A stretch of DNA of 64,000 nt from Haloimpatiens lingqiaonensis (GCF_044502415.1 NZ_CP172402.1); one strand, 5' to 3'; counted from the stretch's first letter, positions 1-8,838 are shown. Numbers and translations: made by a program. Notes: generated by a model from the letters alone, not told the origin.

Positions 1-89
1 TCCTGGAAGACTACCAGGTTGATAGGTCGGAGGTGTAAGCATGGTAACATGTTCAGCTGACCGATACTAATAAGTCGAGGGCTTGATCA
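1..89 (+). rRNA. 23S rRNA, 3' end (partial)
   Basis: The first ~89 bases match the last bases of the complete 23S gene at 38068-40972 in this window. They include the terminal helix strand ending in GGCTTGATC, which pairs with the gene's 5' GGTCAAGC. The gene starts before the window. Confidence 0.97.
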
Positions 90-96
90 AAAGATA

Positions 97-134
97 ATTG
101 ACAGTTGACAGTTGACAATTGACAATTGTCAATT
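97..134. repeat. TTGACAA heptamer tract in the 23S-5S spacer
   Basis: Tandem TTGACAG/TTGACAA units end in an inverted TTGTCAA. The same tract, with different unit composition, lies at 40979-41010 in the other rRNA operon, and the same heptamer builds the arms of the inverted-repeat elements at 2974 and 59222. Confidence 0.85.
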
Positions 135-186
135 AAAAGATTCTTCCACACTGTGCAATTTTGAAAGAACAATAAAGTTCTTTTAT

Positions 187-262
187 TCTAGAACCTAGAA
201 CCTAGAACCTAGAACCTAGAACCTAGAATCTAGGACCTAGAATCTAGGACCTAGTACCTAAT
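187..262. repeat. CTAGAAC heptamer tandem array
   Basis: About ten imperfect 7-bp units (CTAGAAC, CTAGAAT, CTAGGAC, CTAGTAC) lie between 23S and 5S. The second rRNA operon has a shorter version at 41064-41102, so the copy number differs between operons of one genome. Confidence 0.9.
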
Positions 263-274
263 AATTACAAAGAA

Positions 275-391
275 TCTGGTGATTATGGCTTGAAGGTAAC
301 ACCCCTTCCCATTCCGAACAGGACGGTTAAGCTTCAAAGCGCCGATGGTACTGCAGGGGAAGCCCTGTGGGAGAGTAGGTCGTCGCCAGGT
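275..391 (+). rRNA. 5S rRNA
   Basis: Same sequence as the 5S gene at 41116-41232. The 5' TCTGGTG pairs with the 3' CGCCAGG. It contains the conserved CCGAAC loop and the GGAGAGTAGG segment typical of Firmicute 5S. Confidence 0.97.
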
Positions 392-396
392 CATTT

Positions 397-471
397 GGCT
401 CCTTGGTCAAGCGGTTAAGACACCACCCTTTCACGGTGGTAACAGGGGTTCGATTCCCCTAGGAGTCACCA
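397..471 (+). tRNA. tRNA-Glu (TTC)
   Basis: Cloverleaf with acceptor GGCTCCT/AGGAGTC, anticodon stem CCACC/GGTGG, loop CTTTCAC with anticodon TTC, T-arm GGGGTTCGATTCCCC, and CCA encoded. First of six tRNAs directly after the 5S gene. Confidence 0.97.
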
Positions 472-483
472 TTTTAATATTGT

Positions 484-567
484 GCAGGTGTGGCGGAATT
501 GGCAGACGCACTAGACTTAGGATCTAGCGCCTACGGCGTGGGGGTTCGACTCCCTTCACCTGCACCA
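484..567 (+). tRNA. tRNA-Leu (TAG)
   Basis: Class II tRNA with a long variable arm. Acceptor GCAGGTG/CACCTGC, anticodon loop CTTAGGA (TAG), CCA encoded. Confidence 0.97.
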
Positions 568-576
568 ACATATTAC

Positions 577-650
577 GCGGGTGTTGCTCAATGGTAGAGC
601 GCCAGCCTTCCAAGCTGGACACGAGGGTTCGATTCCCTTCACCCGCTCCA
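577..650 (+). tRNA. tRNA-Gly (TCC)
   Basis: Acceptor GCGGGTG/CACCCGC, anticodon TCC in the loop between CCAGC and GCTGG, discriminator T, CCA encoded. Confidence 0.97.
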
Positions 651-667
651 TTTATGAAATTTATAAT

Positions 668-744
668 GCGTCTTTAGCTCAGTTGGATAGAGCAACGGCC
701 TTCTAAGCCGTGTGCCAGGGGTTCGACTCCCTTAAGACGCACCA
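668..744 (+). tRNA. tRNA-Arg (TCT)
   Basis: Acceptor GCGTCTT/AAGACGC, anticodon TCT in the loop between ACGGC and GCCGT, CCA encoded. Confidence 0.97.
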
Positions 745-753
745 TTTATTTAT

Positions 754-828
754 TGGGGTGTCGCCAAGCGGTAAGGCACCAGACTTTGACTCTGGCATTC
801 GTAGGTTCGAATCCTGCCATCCCAGCCA
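754..828 (+). tRNA. tRNA-Gln (TTG)
   Basis: Acceptor TGGGGTG/CATCCCA with discriminator G and encoded CCA. Anticodon TTG between CCAGA and TCTGG. Confidence 0.97.
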
Positions 829-875
829 TAAAGTTTCATGTGAGAAACTTAAATTAAACTTAAATACCATTTTCT

Positions 876-951
876 GCGGAAGTGGCTCAGTTGGTAGAGC
901 GCCACCTTGCCAAGGTGGATGTCGCGGGTTCGAGTCCCGTCTTCCGCTCCA
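876..951 (+). tRNA. tRNA-Gly (GCC)
   Basis: Acceptor GCGGAAG/CTTCCGC, anticodon GCC in loop TTGCCAA, CCA encoded. Last gene of the rRNA-tRNA unit, directly before a terminator. Confidence 0.97.
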
Positions 952-960
952 TATAGATTA

Positions 961-990
961 CCTGACATTATTGTCAGGTTTTTTTTATTA
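961..990 (+). terminator. Rho-independent terminator of the rRNA-tRNA unit
   Basis: Stem CCTGACA/TGTCAGG with a short loop, followed by a run of eight or more T. Confidence 0.93.
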
Positions 991-1073
991 TATAAAAGTG
1001 TAGAATTTACTAAATTATAAAGATTTTAAATAGATTATCCATATACTATTTGATTTTTATATAAACTGGAATA

Positions 1074-1102
1074 TTGACTATTACTTTATACTGTAGTATA
1101 AT
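1074..1102 (+). promoter_or_regulatory. SigA-type promoter for the second tRNA unit
   Basis: TTGACT, then 17 bp, then TATAAT. It lies 22 bp before tRNA-Glu (CTC) and after the terminator of the preceding unit. Confidence 0.75.
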
Positions 1103-1124
1103 TTGTAAATGTCGGATGAAATAT

Positions 1125-1196
1125 GGCTCCTTGGTCAAGTGGTCAAGACTCCACCCTCTCACGGTGGCATCAGGGGTTCGAATCCCCTAGGAGTCA
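1125..1196 (+). tRNA. tRNA-Glu (CTC), CCA not encoded
   Basis: Acceptor GGCTCCT/AGGAGTC, anticodon CTC between CCACC and GGTGG. The sequence after the discriminator A is TTTT, so the CCA end must be added after transcription, unlike the other tRNAs here. Confidence 0.95.
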
Positions 1197-1222
1197 TTTT
1201 TACTTTTTTTGAAATATAATAT

Positions 1223-1297
1223 TGGGGTGTCGCCAAGCGGTAAGGCACGGGACTCTGACTCCCGCACTCGCAGGTTCGAATCCTGCCACCTCAGCCA
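1223..1297 (+). tRNA. tRNA-Gln (CTG)
   Basis: Acceptor TGGGGTG/CACCTCA, discriminator G, encoded CCA, anticodon CTG between CGGGA and TCCCG. Paired with tRNA-Glu (CTC) in its own unit. Confidence 0.96.
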
Positions 1298-1308
1298 AAT
1301 TAAAAAAC

Positions 1309-1345
1309 AAAACTCTTGTTCATTGTAACAGGAGTTTTATTTTTT
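1309..1345 (+). terminator. Terminator after the tRNA-Glu/tRNA-Gln pair
   Basis: Stem AAAACTCTTGTT / AACAGGAGTTTT around a short loop, followed by a T-rich run. Confidence 0.9.
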
Positions 1346-1605
1346 TATAGAAAACCTCCAAGATTTTGATGGTCATATTAAAGGATGAGCGGGCATTAAT
1401 ATTAGTATCATACCTATTGTGACTTGTTACCTTGTTTTAAGTATTTTCAATTGTATATTTTATAGCAGTTATATAAATTATTATAAAAGTATATGTTATG
1501 ATATAATTAGTAAAAATAAACTATGTTAATATCTTTAATTAATTGTGGATAAACAAAAAAATATAATTTTGTATGTGGATAAATTGGATAAGGAATGGGT
1601 GTATT

Positions 1606-2298
1606 ATGAAAATAGATAAGAATATATTTAAAGCAGAATTTGTGAGAAGACCAAATAGATTTCAAGCATATGTAAAAATAGATGGAGAAGAGCAAATGGT
1701 ACATGTGCCTAACACAGGAAGATGCAAAGAAATTCTTTTACCGGGCTGTACTATCTTATTAAGGGAAGAAAATAATCCTACACGAAAAACTAAGTACGAT
1801 TTAATTGCAGGATATAAAGGGGAAAAACTTATAAATATAGATTCACAGGTTCCGAATAAAGTAGTAGAAGAGGCCTTAAGAGAAAATAGAATAGAGTCTT
1901 TATCAATGTATACGAATATTCAGCGAGAAAAATTTTTTGGGAATAGTAGATTTGATTTCAAATTAACTGATGATAATGGTCATGAATATTATTTAGAGGT
2001 AAAAGGTGTAACTCTTGAAAATGAGGGTATTACAAAGTTTCCTGATGCACCTACAGAAAGAGGAAAAAAACACTTATTAGAGCTTATAGAAGCTAAGAAA
2101 AAAGGTCATGGGGCAGGTGTACTTTTTTTAATACAAATTGAAAATGTTAAAAAGTTTATGCCTAATGAAGAAACAGATAAGGAATTTTCAGAAGCATTGA
2201 GGTTAGCCCATTCTAATGGAGTAGACATATATGCTTATGATTGTGAACTAGGTGAAGATTTTATAAAATTAAAAGAATCCGTGCCTATTGAGTTATAA
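1606..2298 (+). CDS. sfsA: SfsA family protein (sugar fermentation stimulation homologue)
   Basis: A 230-residue cytosolic protein matching the SfsA family over its whole length. Recognisable parts are the N-terminal stretch with FVRRPNRF and HVPNTGRC, and the C-terminal nuclease-like core with YLEVKGVTL, FPDAPTERGKKHL and GVLFLIQ. The family has an OB-like DNA-binding domain plus a PD-(D/E)XK-like domain, and its cellular role is poorly defined. An ATG 33 bp upstream is open, but the start at 1606 has a ribosome binding site (AAGGAAT) and fits the family N-terminus. It stands alone between a tRNA terminator and a structured repeat. Confidence 0.9.
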   Translation: MKIDKNIFKAEFVRRPNRFQAYVKIDGEEQMVHVPNTGRCKEILLPGCTILLREENNPTRKTKYDLIAGYKGEKLINIDSQVPNKVVEEALRENRIESLSMYTNIQREKFFGNSRFDFKLTDDNGHEYYLEVKGVTLENEGITKFPDAPTERGKKHLLELIEAKKKGHGAGVLFLIQIENVKKFMPNEETDKEFSEALRLAHSNGVDIYAYDCELGEDFIKLKESVPIEL

Positions 2299-2432
2299 AC
2301 AGAGCTCTTAGCTTCAGATGGAGTTTTTACTCCAACTGAAGGTTAGAGATCGTTATCCAGGGACGTAGCTGCCGTTATCTCCCGCTTTGTTAGAAGTGGG
2401 AGTGTTACGGCAGGTAGTCATCGGATAAATAG
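2299..2432 (-). repeat. Dispersed structured element, copy 1 (minus orientation)
   Basis: Nearly the same 135 bp occurs at 35426-35560 and 63155-63290 in the plus orientation. On the minus strand it reads as a nested stem (TTATCC..GGATAA, then CTGCCGT..ACGGCAG, then a hairpin; in this copy CTCCCACTT faces AAAGCGGGAG, so one pair is a mismatch or wobble). A second hairpin follows with ~18-bp arms and an A-rich loop. It sits between sfsA and the NUDIX gene. No open reading frame is conserved. Function unknown. Confidence 0.85.
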
Positions 2433-2448
2433 AGAGGGGGAGAAAAAA

Positions 2449-2973
2449 TTGAAGTTTAAGTATTGTCCTTTGTGTGGAAGAGAACTTGAGGAAAAATATA
2501 GTTGGGATGAGGGAGGCGTACCTTATTGTGCCCATGATAATATAATGTATTTTGACACACCTAAGCCTTGTGTGGTAGTAGCTGTTATTAAGGATAATCA
2601 AATTCTTTTACTTAAGCAAAGTTATATATTTAAAAATTCTAAAGTGCTAGTTTCGGGATACGTAACAAATGGTGAAACTGTAGAGGAAACGGTATATAGA
2701 GAGGTAAAGGAAGAAACAGGTATAACCGTGGGTAATATAAAATATCTAGGAAGTAATTATTTAGCTACTAAGGAAATAATAATGCTTACGTATATGGCAG
2801 AATATTTAGATGGAGAAATAAATAAATCCTCAGAAGTTGAGTGGGTGGACTGGAGCAATATTGATGATGCTCTATGTGAAATGCAGGAAGATGAAATAGG
2901 AAAAGAAGTGGTTAGAAAAGTACTAAAGGAAATAAAATACTCAGGAAACAAGGCGTATCGCTGCAACTTATAA
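2449..2973 (+). CDS. NUDIX hydrolase with N-terminal zinc ribbon
   Basis: A 174-residue protein. Residues 5-30 form a zinc-ribbon-like segment (CPLCG, then C and H about 20 residues later), as in NudC-type NAD diphosphatases and related NUDIX proteins. The NUDIX box is complete: a glycine in GYVTNGE, then REVKEETGI. It should hydrolyse a nucleoside diphosphate linked to another moiety; the substrate cannot be read from sequence. The start is TTG, eight bases after a strong AGAGAGGGGG site. The stop codon abuts the inverted-repeat element, and the last ~9 codons look unlike the family, so they may derive from the element border. Confidence 0.85.
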   Translation: MKFKYCPLCGRELEEKYSWDEGGVPYCAHDNIMYFDTPKPCVVVAVIKDNQILLLKQSYIFKNSKVLVSGYVTNGETVEETVYREVKEETGITVGNIKYLGSNYLATKEIIMLTYMAEYLDGEINKSSEVEWVDWSNIDDALCEMQEDEIGKEVVRKVLKEIKYSGNKAYRCNL

Positions 2974-3066
2974 GAATGTTGCGACGCAACATTCTTATAA
3001 TTGACAATTGACAATTGACAGTTGACAATTATGGATGTTTTGCTAATGCAAAACTAAAATTAAAAA

Positions 3067-4531
3067 CTTTAGTTCTGCAAAATAAAAAGTCAAATTGGTA
3101 ATGCTACCAAAAAATAAATATGGCACACCGACGGTTTCCGTGATATATAAAAGTTATTACTCAATTAATCACACGGGAGGTTGTCAGTATGCCAAATAAA
3201 TTTACTAACCATATTATATCCATAAATGATGAACTTTACAATTATTTAAATGATGTAAACTATGGAATGAATAAGCCACAATTTCATCATTTAACCACTA
3301 TTATTGATGGATTAATAAACTTAGATGGCACAAAATCCTTATTAAAAGTTTCAGAGCATATATTAACTGCTAAAAGCAGCAGTTCTATATATAGATTTTT
3401 GAGTCACTCTAAATGGGACGATAGTCTCATTGATAGAAATCGTATTAATTATCTAAATTTGCATTTTAATAAACTCATAAAGCCAAAATCCGTAGGATTT
3501 CTGGTGATAGATGATACTGTGAATCCTAAGACTCAAGCAAAGAAAATGCAAGGCTTAAGCTACAATCACTGCCATACAGAAGGCAAAACTCTTTGGTCTC
3601 ACTGTGTTGTTACCTCTAATTTTGTTGCAGGGGATATGTCTATCCATTTAAACTACAAGCCTTATTTAAATGAAGAAAACTGTAAAAAACACAATAAAAC
3701 TTTTATGGGCAAAACAGATATAGCTTTAGATTTTATTAGCTCTTTTGAAAAACCCACTAACTGTGACAAAATATATTGTCTTGTTGACAGTTGGTATACA
3801 AGCGAAAAGCTAATCGAAGGTTCTCTGCTAAAAGGTTTTAACCTCATTGGTGCTTTGAAATCTAACAGAAAAATCTCTCCATTAGGAATCACAATGCAAA
3901 TTAAAGAATTTGCTAAATATATAAATCCAGCTACCTTAGATGTAGTTACCATCGAAGGAACTGAGTATAGAGTATATAGATACGAAGGTAAAGTTTCAAA
4001 GTTTGAAAACGCAACAGCGTTAATTTGCTATGAAGTTGATGGAGATACTTTCAAAGACCCTGTGTATCTAATGTCTACAGATGTAGAACTTAGCAACGAA
4101 ACTATAATAAAATACTATCTAAAAAGATGGAGCATTGAAACGAACTACAAATATCTTAAAACACATTTAGGCTTTGACGAATATAAGGTTCAAGGTATAC
4201 TCTCTATCGAGAGATACTTTCTGCTTACATTCTTAGCAATCAATTTTCTAGAAATTTATAGGTTGCATCATCTTAAGGAGCTTCAGACCATTGGCGACAC
4301 TATAAAATCTGTTAAAAGCCTAGCGGCTAAAGAATTAGTGCATTTTATTTATGAGCAAGCTAAAAACAATGTACCCATAGAATTAATACTTGATGAGCTG
4401 AAATTAGCTTCTTAGAAAAATTTTCAAGTTATTTATAGGACCAATATAGTGTGAAACACTGTAACTATATTCCTGCCAAGGAATTTGAATCTACAATTGG
4501 TATTTCAACTTCTTAAATTAAAGAAGTTAAG
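3067..4531 (+). mobile_element. Insertion sequence B, copy 1 (1465 bp, intact)
   Basis: Ends begin CTTTAGTTCTGCA (left) and, read inward on the other strand, CTTAACTTCTT (right). It is flanked by a 7-bp direct repeat TTAAAAA (3060-3066 and 4532-4538). The intact host element at 59222 supplies the empty site. Copy 2 at 25368-26832 has exactly the same length. It encodes one DDE transposase. Confidence 0.9.
3189..4415 (+). CDS. DDE transposase of IS-B (IS4/IS701-like)
   Basis: A 408-residue transposase preceded by a GGGAGG site. Catalytic-type segments in order: FLVIDDTVNPK near residue 100, CLVDSWYTS near 195, and KRWSIETNYKYLKTHLG near 315, which gives the D, D and E positions of an RNase H-like fold. 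It has no frameshift or internal stop, so it could be active. The degenerate copy at 25491 serves as a comparison. Family assignment to IS4/IS701-type rests on motif layout only. Confidence 0.88.
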   Translation: MPNKFTNHIISINDELYNYLNDVNYGMNKPQFHHLTTIIDGLINLDGTKSLLKVSEHILTAKSSSSIYRFLSHSKWDDSLIDRNRINYLNLHFNKLIKPKSVGFLVIDDTVNPKTQAKKMQGLSYNHCHTEGKTLWSHCVVTSNFVAGDMSIHLNYKPYLNEENCKKHNKTFMGKTDIALDFISSFEKPTNCDKIYCLVDSWYTSEKLIEGSLLKGFNLIGALKSNRKISPLGITMQIKEFAKYINPATLDVVTIEGTEYRVYRYEGKVSKFENATALICYEVDGDTFKDPVYLMSTDVELSNETIIKYYLKRWSIETNYKYLKTHLGFDEYKVQGILSIERYFLLTFLAINFLEIYRLHHLKELQTIGDTIKSVKSLAAKELVHFIYEQAKNNVPIELILDELKLAS

Positions 4532-4673
4532 TTAAAAACAGAAAAAGACCTAAATATAGATAAATTCTATGTTTAGGTCTTTTAAAATTTTAGTTTTTCT
4601 GTAAGAAAAACTTCCTTCATTGTCCATTGTCCATTGTCCATTGTCAATTATAAAATTGCGTCGCAATTTATTC

Positions 4674-5015
4674 TTATTGCTTTCTCACTACTTTGATTTC
4701 TAAAATATTGTCTTCGTAAGTTATACAGGTTTCATCTGTCATCATGCCCACAAGAGTTAGTTCGGAGTCTGTGTCATCGTCACCGGTTAAATTCCAATAA
4801 TATTCTTCTATTTCATGGCATCTAGGTGCATTCAGCAGCTTTCTTGATATTTCTAGTGTGGCTTCACTTAAGTTTTCTATTTTTGATTTTATGTATATTA
4901 AAGTCCTATCTTCTTCTGTTTTAACGTCTATTGTCATGTTTTTACCGCCATTACTGTAACAAAAATTCATAAGTTCGCTAACTATTTTTATGTTTCGTTG
5001 ATTGTTGTGTTTCAT
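4674..5015 (-). CDS. Conserved hypothetical protein, 113 aa, partner of DUF1576 gene
   Basis: A small cytosolic acidic protein with no recognised domain. It starts with MKHNNQRNIKIVSEL and has an Asp-rich stretch (TGDDDTDSE) near residue 78. It begins 3 bp after the DUF1576 gene, so the two are almost certainly co-transcribed. A segment near residue 16 (ELMNFCYSNGG) is slightly reminiscent of a regulatory kinase-type fold, but I do not assign it. Its stop codon lies exactly at the border of the inverted-repeat element. Confidence 0.7.
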   Translation of the reverse strand: MKHNNQRNIKIVSELMNFCYSNGGKNMTIDVKTEEDRTLIYIKSKIENLSEATLEISRKLLNAPRCHEIEEYYWNLTGDDDTDSELTLVGMMTDETCITYEDNILEIKVVRKQ

Positions 5016-5018
5016 TTT

Positions 5019-6272
5019 TTATTTATCATCCTTTCTAAAAGAGGTTATAAGTGGTATTAAAAATATAGCCACAATACCTCCAGCAAAACCATTATTATAA
5101 AGATTTAATCCGCCGTGAAGAAAACCTGTGTTGGCTACTATACATACATGTATAAAGCCAGCAATAATTCCATAGAGCCATCCAAATTGACCAGCAATAG
5201 GTGCCAAAGTGGTGCTGAATAGTGCAGAAAGAACCATTTGAGGTGAATTTATTTTCCAAATATTTAGCATAGAACAAAGGGCTGTTCCAAGGACTATAGG
5301 TATAGTGTTTTTTGGATGTTTACCAAAACCACTAAAGCCAGCAACAGTAAAGATTCCGCCAATAGTTGGACCATTAAGATCGCCACCTACCATTAGTATA
5401 TATAGTGTGGAAAGTATTCCTAGTATACCCATGTTTACAAAGACAGCACCATCACCATAAATTATATAAAAATCAGATATAAGTCTTCCAGATTGTCTGC
5501 ATAATTCTTTGAACTTTTTAAAGGAATTTTTATCTAAGCAATATCCAATTAATATCATGGATGAAAAAAATACAATTAGTAATATTCCAAAAATTAAATT
5601 GTTACCTGTAGACCATACCAGTCTTGTTTTAAAATCTATTCCAAAAGCTCTAAGTATGGACATTAGTACAGTTCCTAAGAGGCCAGCAGCGAAACCTGTA
5701 TTATAAAGATTATACCCTTGATGTAGTTTTAAGCAGTAGGAAGTTATGGGTGGTAAAATAAATCCAATGACAACCCCAAAGCAAATGCCTATAAGTAGTG
5801 CCCCTATTTGAGAAAAATTAGAAGTATATTTAAATTGAGTCACTGTAGGAGAAAGAGTCGTTGCAAATAATGCAATAAGTACATAATTTAAAAATGGTTC
5901 CTTTTGATATTTTGAATATAGCCATACACCTAAAAAAATAGGCCATACATTTAAAATGTTTTTTCCGAAAAAGGCAAAGCCTGTAATAGTGGATAGAGCG
6001 GCTATGGTTGAGCCATTGGGCTTAATTCCCACGTATACCAGAATGCCTATGCACATAAGTGAAAGTAGAGCTGAATTTACAAAAGTAGCGCCTATTCCAC
6101 CAATGGCAATATAGTCGGTTATAAGTAAGTCTGATTCTAAAATAATTGCTTTTAAGCCATTAAATATATTATAGGGAGTATCTACTACAAAAGCAAATAA
6201 TATGAAAGCTACGTAATAGGCTATTAATATATAATAGGTCTTAAAAATTTTTCTTTTAACTACATTTCCCAT
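5019..6272 (-). CDS. DUF1576 family membrane protein
   Basis: A 417-residue protein with about ten hydrophobic segments and no signal peptide other than its first membrane helix. It has a clear internal duplication. Residues ~62-125 (GATFVNSALLSL..KPNGSTIAAL..GFAFFGKN) are matched by ~270-330 (GAVFVNMGILGI..LNGPTIGGI..GFSGFGKH). GYNLYNTGFAAG is matched by GLNLYNNGFAGG. This pattern fits DUF1576 (PF07613), a family without an assigned substrate, and suggests a two-repeat transporter or channel. The gene is followed at once by the 113-aa gene. Confidence 0.82.
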   Translation of the reverse strand: MGNVVKRKIFKTYYILIAYYVAFILFAFVVDTPYNIFNGLKAIILESDLLITDYIAIGGIGATFVNSALLSLMCIGILVYVGIKPNGSTIAALSTITGFAFFGKNILNVWPIFLGVWLYSKYQKEPFLNYVLIALFATTLSPTVTQFKYTSNFSQIGALLIGICFGVVIGFILPPITSYCLKLHQGYNLYNTGFAAGLLGTVLMSILRAFGIDFKTRLVWSTGNNLIFGILLIVFFSSMILIGYCLDKNSFKKFKELCRQSGRLISDFYIIYGDGAVFVNMGILGILSTLYILMVGGDLNGPTIGGIFTVAGFSGFGKHPKNTIPIVLGTALCSMLNIWKINSPQMVLSALFSTTLAPIAGQFGWLYGIIAGFIHVCIVANTGFLHGGLNLYNNGFAGGIVAIFLIPLITSFRKDDK

Positions 6273-7342
6273 ATGAATCCCCCAATCATAAAGTTAAAGT
6301 AATTTTATTATACAATAAATTACTTTAGGAGAGTAATAGCTTTTAAAGTATTTAAGGAATTTTCTACAGAAGTTTAGCGCTTAAAAATTTTTGGGGCGTG
6401 AGCCCGCTGATTTATAATGAATGATTGAGGGTTAGGTTAAAAACCATAAATTCTGATTTTTGCTGGAAATTTTAGAGAAAAAATTTGCATAATAAAAGCA
6501 TCCTTTTTATAATAGTTTTGACAAGAAACCAACTTAAAAAGGATGCTGATAAAATGAGTAAAAGTTATTTAAAACAATTACTTACTTATATTAATAAGGT
6601 ATACGATATAGGTGAAAAAATCAATAACTTAAAAGATAAAAGAATAAAATCTGATGTAAAAATTTCAACAATTACCTTCGTGGTGTTATTTGGATTTATG
6701 CTTCAGATAAGAAGTTTCAATAGATTAGAACATTGGCTTAAAAAAGGCAAGTTTAAAAAAGTAATACCTAAAAAAACTAAAATGCCACGCATTGATGCCG
6801 TTAGGCGCTCCTTAAGTGATTTTGATTTAGATGGATTAAAAGAAATTCATAAACATATAATAAAAACCATTGTAAAAAATAAAGTATTTAGAAATGGTAC
6901 TATAGATAAATTAAAAGTAGTTGCCATAGACGGTGTAGAGCTATTTGAAAGCACTAAAAAGTGTTGTGATAAATGCCTTACAAGAGTTGATAAAAATGGA
7001 ACTACTCATTATTTTCATAGAACAGTAGTATGTACAACCGTAGGTTCTGATCCACACATTATTTTAGGGCAAGAGATGCTTGAGCCTAAAAAGGACAGTT
7101 CAGATAAGGATGAGGGGGAAACTACAGGTGGCAAAAGACTAATCAGAAGACTTTATAAAGAGTATCATCATTTTGCAGATATTATAGTTGCTGACGCTTT
7201 ATATTGTAAGTCTACTTGGATTAAAGAAGTACTCTCTATAGGAATGAATGCAGTAGTAAGGGTTAAAGATGAACGACTTCATATTGTAAAAGATGCACTA
7301 GCTTTATTTAAGTGCCGTGAGGCAGATAAAGAATGGATAGTT

Positions 7343-8838
7343 GAGTAAATTTCATATTTTATAATCATTGATTTTACTAACTTTTTTATTATTCAAAAAG
7401 GAAATTCACCCCAAAATGTCGAATATTTAAGTAGCACCCAAAATAAACAACAAAAAGGAGTGAATACTTATGTATATTCGACAAGAGTGCTTATTTTCCT
7501 TTGAAGAAATAATAAAATTTCAGCCTAAAACTAGGCTTGAATTAATTCTAGTTCAATTAGATTTTTCAAATGTATTAAATGGTTTAGCACAGCTACACGC
7601 TACGCGTGGCCCGAAAGGGCATAACGAGCTAGCACTATTGTATGCTTTAGTTGCCATGCAAGTTGAAAAAATTAAATACTTTAATAAGTTAGTCGATAGA
7701 CTTAAGACCGATCCTGTATTTAGGTATAATTGCGGTTTTAACCTCTTAGAGAAAACACCTTCAGCATCAACCTTTAGTAGATTTTTAACTAAACTGTCTA
7801 AGACACCTTCATTGGAATATGACTTCGAGTGTTTAGTTAAAAAGGCCATTAGTATAGGAATTATTGATGGTTCAAATGTAGCAATCGATTCTACTAAAAT
7901 TGATTCTTTTGAAAAAGCTCGACCTAAATCTAAACTCAAGAAAAATGCTGTTTCCCCAAACTGGGGAGCTAAGAACGATACTGATGGTAATAAAATACGT
8001 TGGTTCGGATTTAAGCTTCACATACTAGCAGATTGCAAGAGTGAACTACCCTTAAGCATATTGCTATCTCCCGCTAGTTACAGTGATGGAGATTTAGCCA
8101 TTCCGCTGATAAAAAAGTTCATCACCAAGTACTCCGAAGTTTTGAGTCCTAAGCATTTTATTATGGATAAAGGTTATGATTTTCAAAAGATTTATGATTA
8201 TGTTACTCACGATGTTAAAGCACAACCAATTATAGCTTTCAATCCTAGGGCACAGTATGCTCCACCAGAAGGATTTAACGAGAAGTTTGAACCCATATGC
8301 TCAATGGGATATCCATTAACTTACTGGGGAAAAGATGGTGACTACCTTAAATTTAGATGTCCACAATCAACCGGTAAGATTAATTGCCCATTTGGAACAA
8401 AGCATTGTAGCAATTCAAACTATGGATTTTGCCTAAAGGTAAATTATAAAGAGAATAATAGGTATTACTCTTATCCTCTTAGGAGCAGTGAATATTGGCA
8501 AAAACTCTATAATCAACGCACCTCTATCGAGAGGTGTAACTCAAGATTGAAAGAGTACCTAAATGTTAATAATCTGCGTTCAGCAGGTATAAGAAAAGCA
8601 AAAGTTGTAGCGTTACTAAACTGTATGGCTTTAATAGCAGGAACTATTGCTGTTAATCAGAAGTCTAACGACTTAAATTTAAAGCAAGCAGGATAAATTT
8701 ATTAATTTTAAAAGTTATCCACAGGTGCAATAGCACCCTAGCTTTGCTATTATCTTTTTCTGCATAAAATAGTTAATTATTAACAAAGAGTAATGATTTT
8801 TAAATGTAATTGAGGAAGGTTAATTGTGCAATTTCCTC
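7343..8838 (+). mobile_element. Insertion sequence C, nested in IS-A (1496 bp)
   Basis: Ends GAGTAAATTTCATA and, read inward from the right, GAGGAAATTGCACA. A 4-bp direct repeat AGTT lies at 7339-7342 and 8839-8842. The uninterrupted IS-A copy at 53470 shows a single AGTT at this site, which proves the insertion. The encoded transposase is intact. Confidence 0.92.
7470..8696 (+). CDS. DDE transposase of IS-C (IS1182/IS5-like, DUF772 type)
   Basis: A 408-residue transposase. The N-terminal helical part (ARGPKGHNELALLYALVAMQ) is of the DUF772 kind that precedes DDE domains. The core has VAIDSTKIDSFEKA, GFKLHILADCKSELPL and FIMDKGYDFQKIY. The C-terminal YNQRTSIERCNSRLKEYL contains the catalytic-type glutamate. 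The start follows an AAGGAG site by 7 bases. No internal disruption. The 4-bp target duplication fits this family. Confidence 0.88.
   Translation: MYIRQECLFSFEEIIKFQPKTRLELILVQLDFSNVLNGLAQLHATRGPKGHNELALLYALVAMQVEKIKYFNKLVDRLKTDPVFRYNCGFNLLEKTPSASTFSRFLTKLSKTPSLEYDFECLVKKAISIGIIDGSNVAIDSTKIDSFEKARPKSKLKKNAVSPNWGAKNDTDGNKIRWFGFKLHILADCKSELPLSILLSPASYSDGDLAIPLIKKFITKYSEVLSPKHFIMDKGYDFQKIYDYVTHDVKAQPIIAFNPRAQYAPPEGFNEKFEPICSMGYPLTYWGKDGDYLKFRCPQSTGKINCPFGTKHCSNSNYGFCLKVNYKENNRYYSYPLRSSEYWQKLYNQRTSIERCNSRLKEYLNVNNLRSAGIRKAKVVALLNCMALIAGTIAVNQKSNDLNLKQAG

Larger units (their letters stand above)
2974..4673. repeat. Stop-to-stop inverted-repeat element, copy 1, split by an IS
   Basis: The pieces 2974-3066 and 4539-4673 together equal the intact element at 59222-59456. 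Both ends carry TTGCGACGCAA. The left arm has TTGACAA heptamers and the right arm TTGTCCA/TTGTCAA heptamers. The centre is a terminator-like hairpin (AAAAGACCTAAATATAG against CTATGTTTAGGTCTTTT). The element starts directly after the NUDIX stop and ends at the stop of the convergent gene at 4674. Joined, it is 228 bp against 235 bp in copy 2, a difference of one 7-bp unit. Confidence 0.85.

Noticed and set aside
187..262. CRISPR-like array
   Set aside because: The 7-bp units are directly adjacent with no unique spacers, and no cas genes are in the window.
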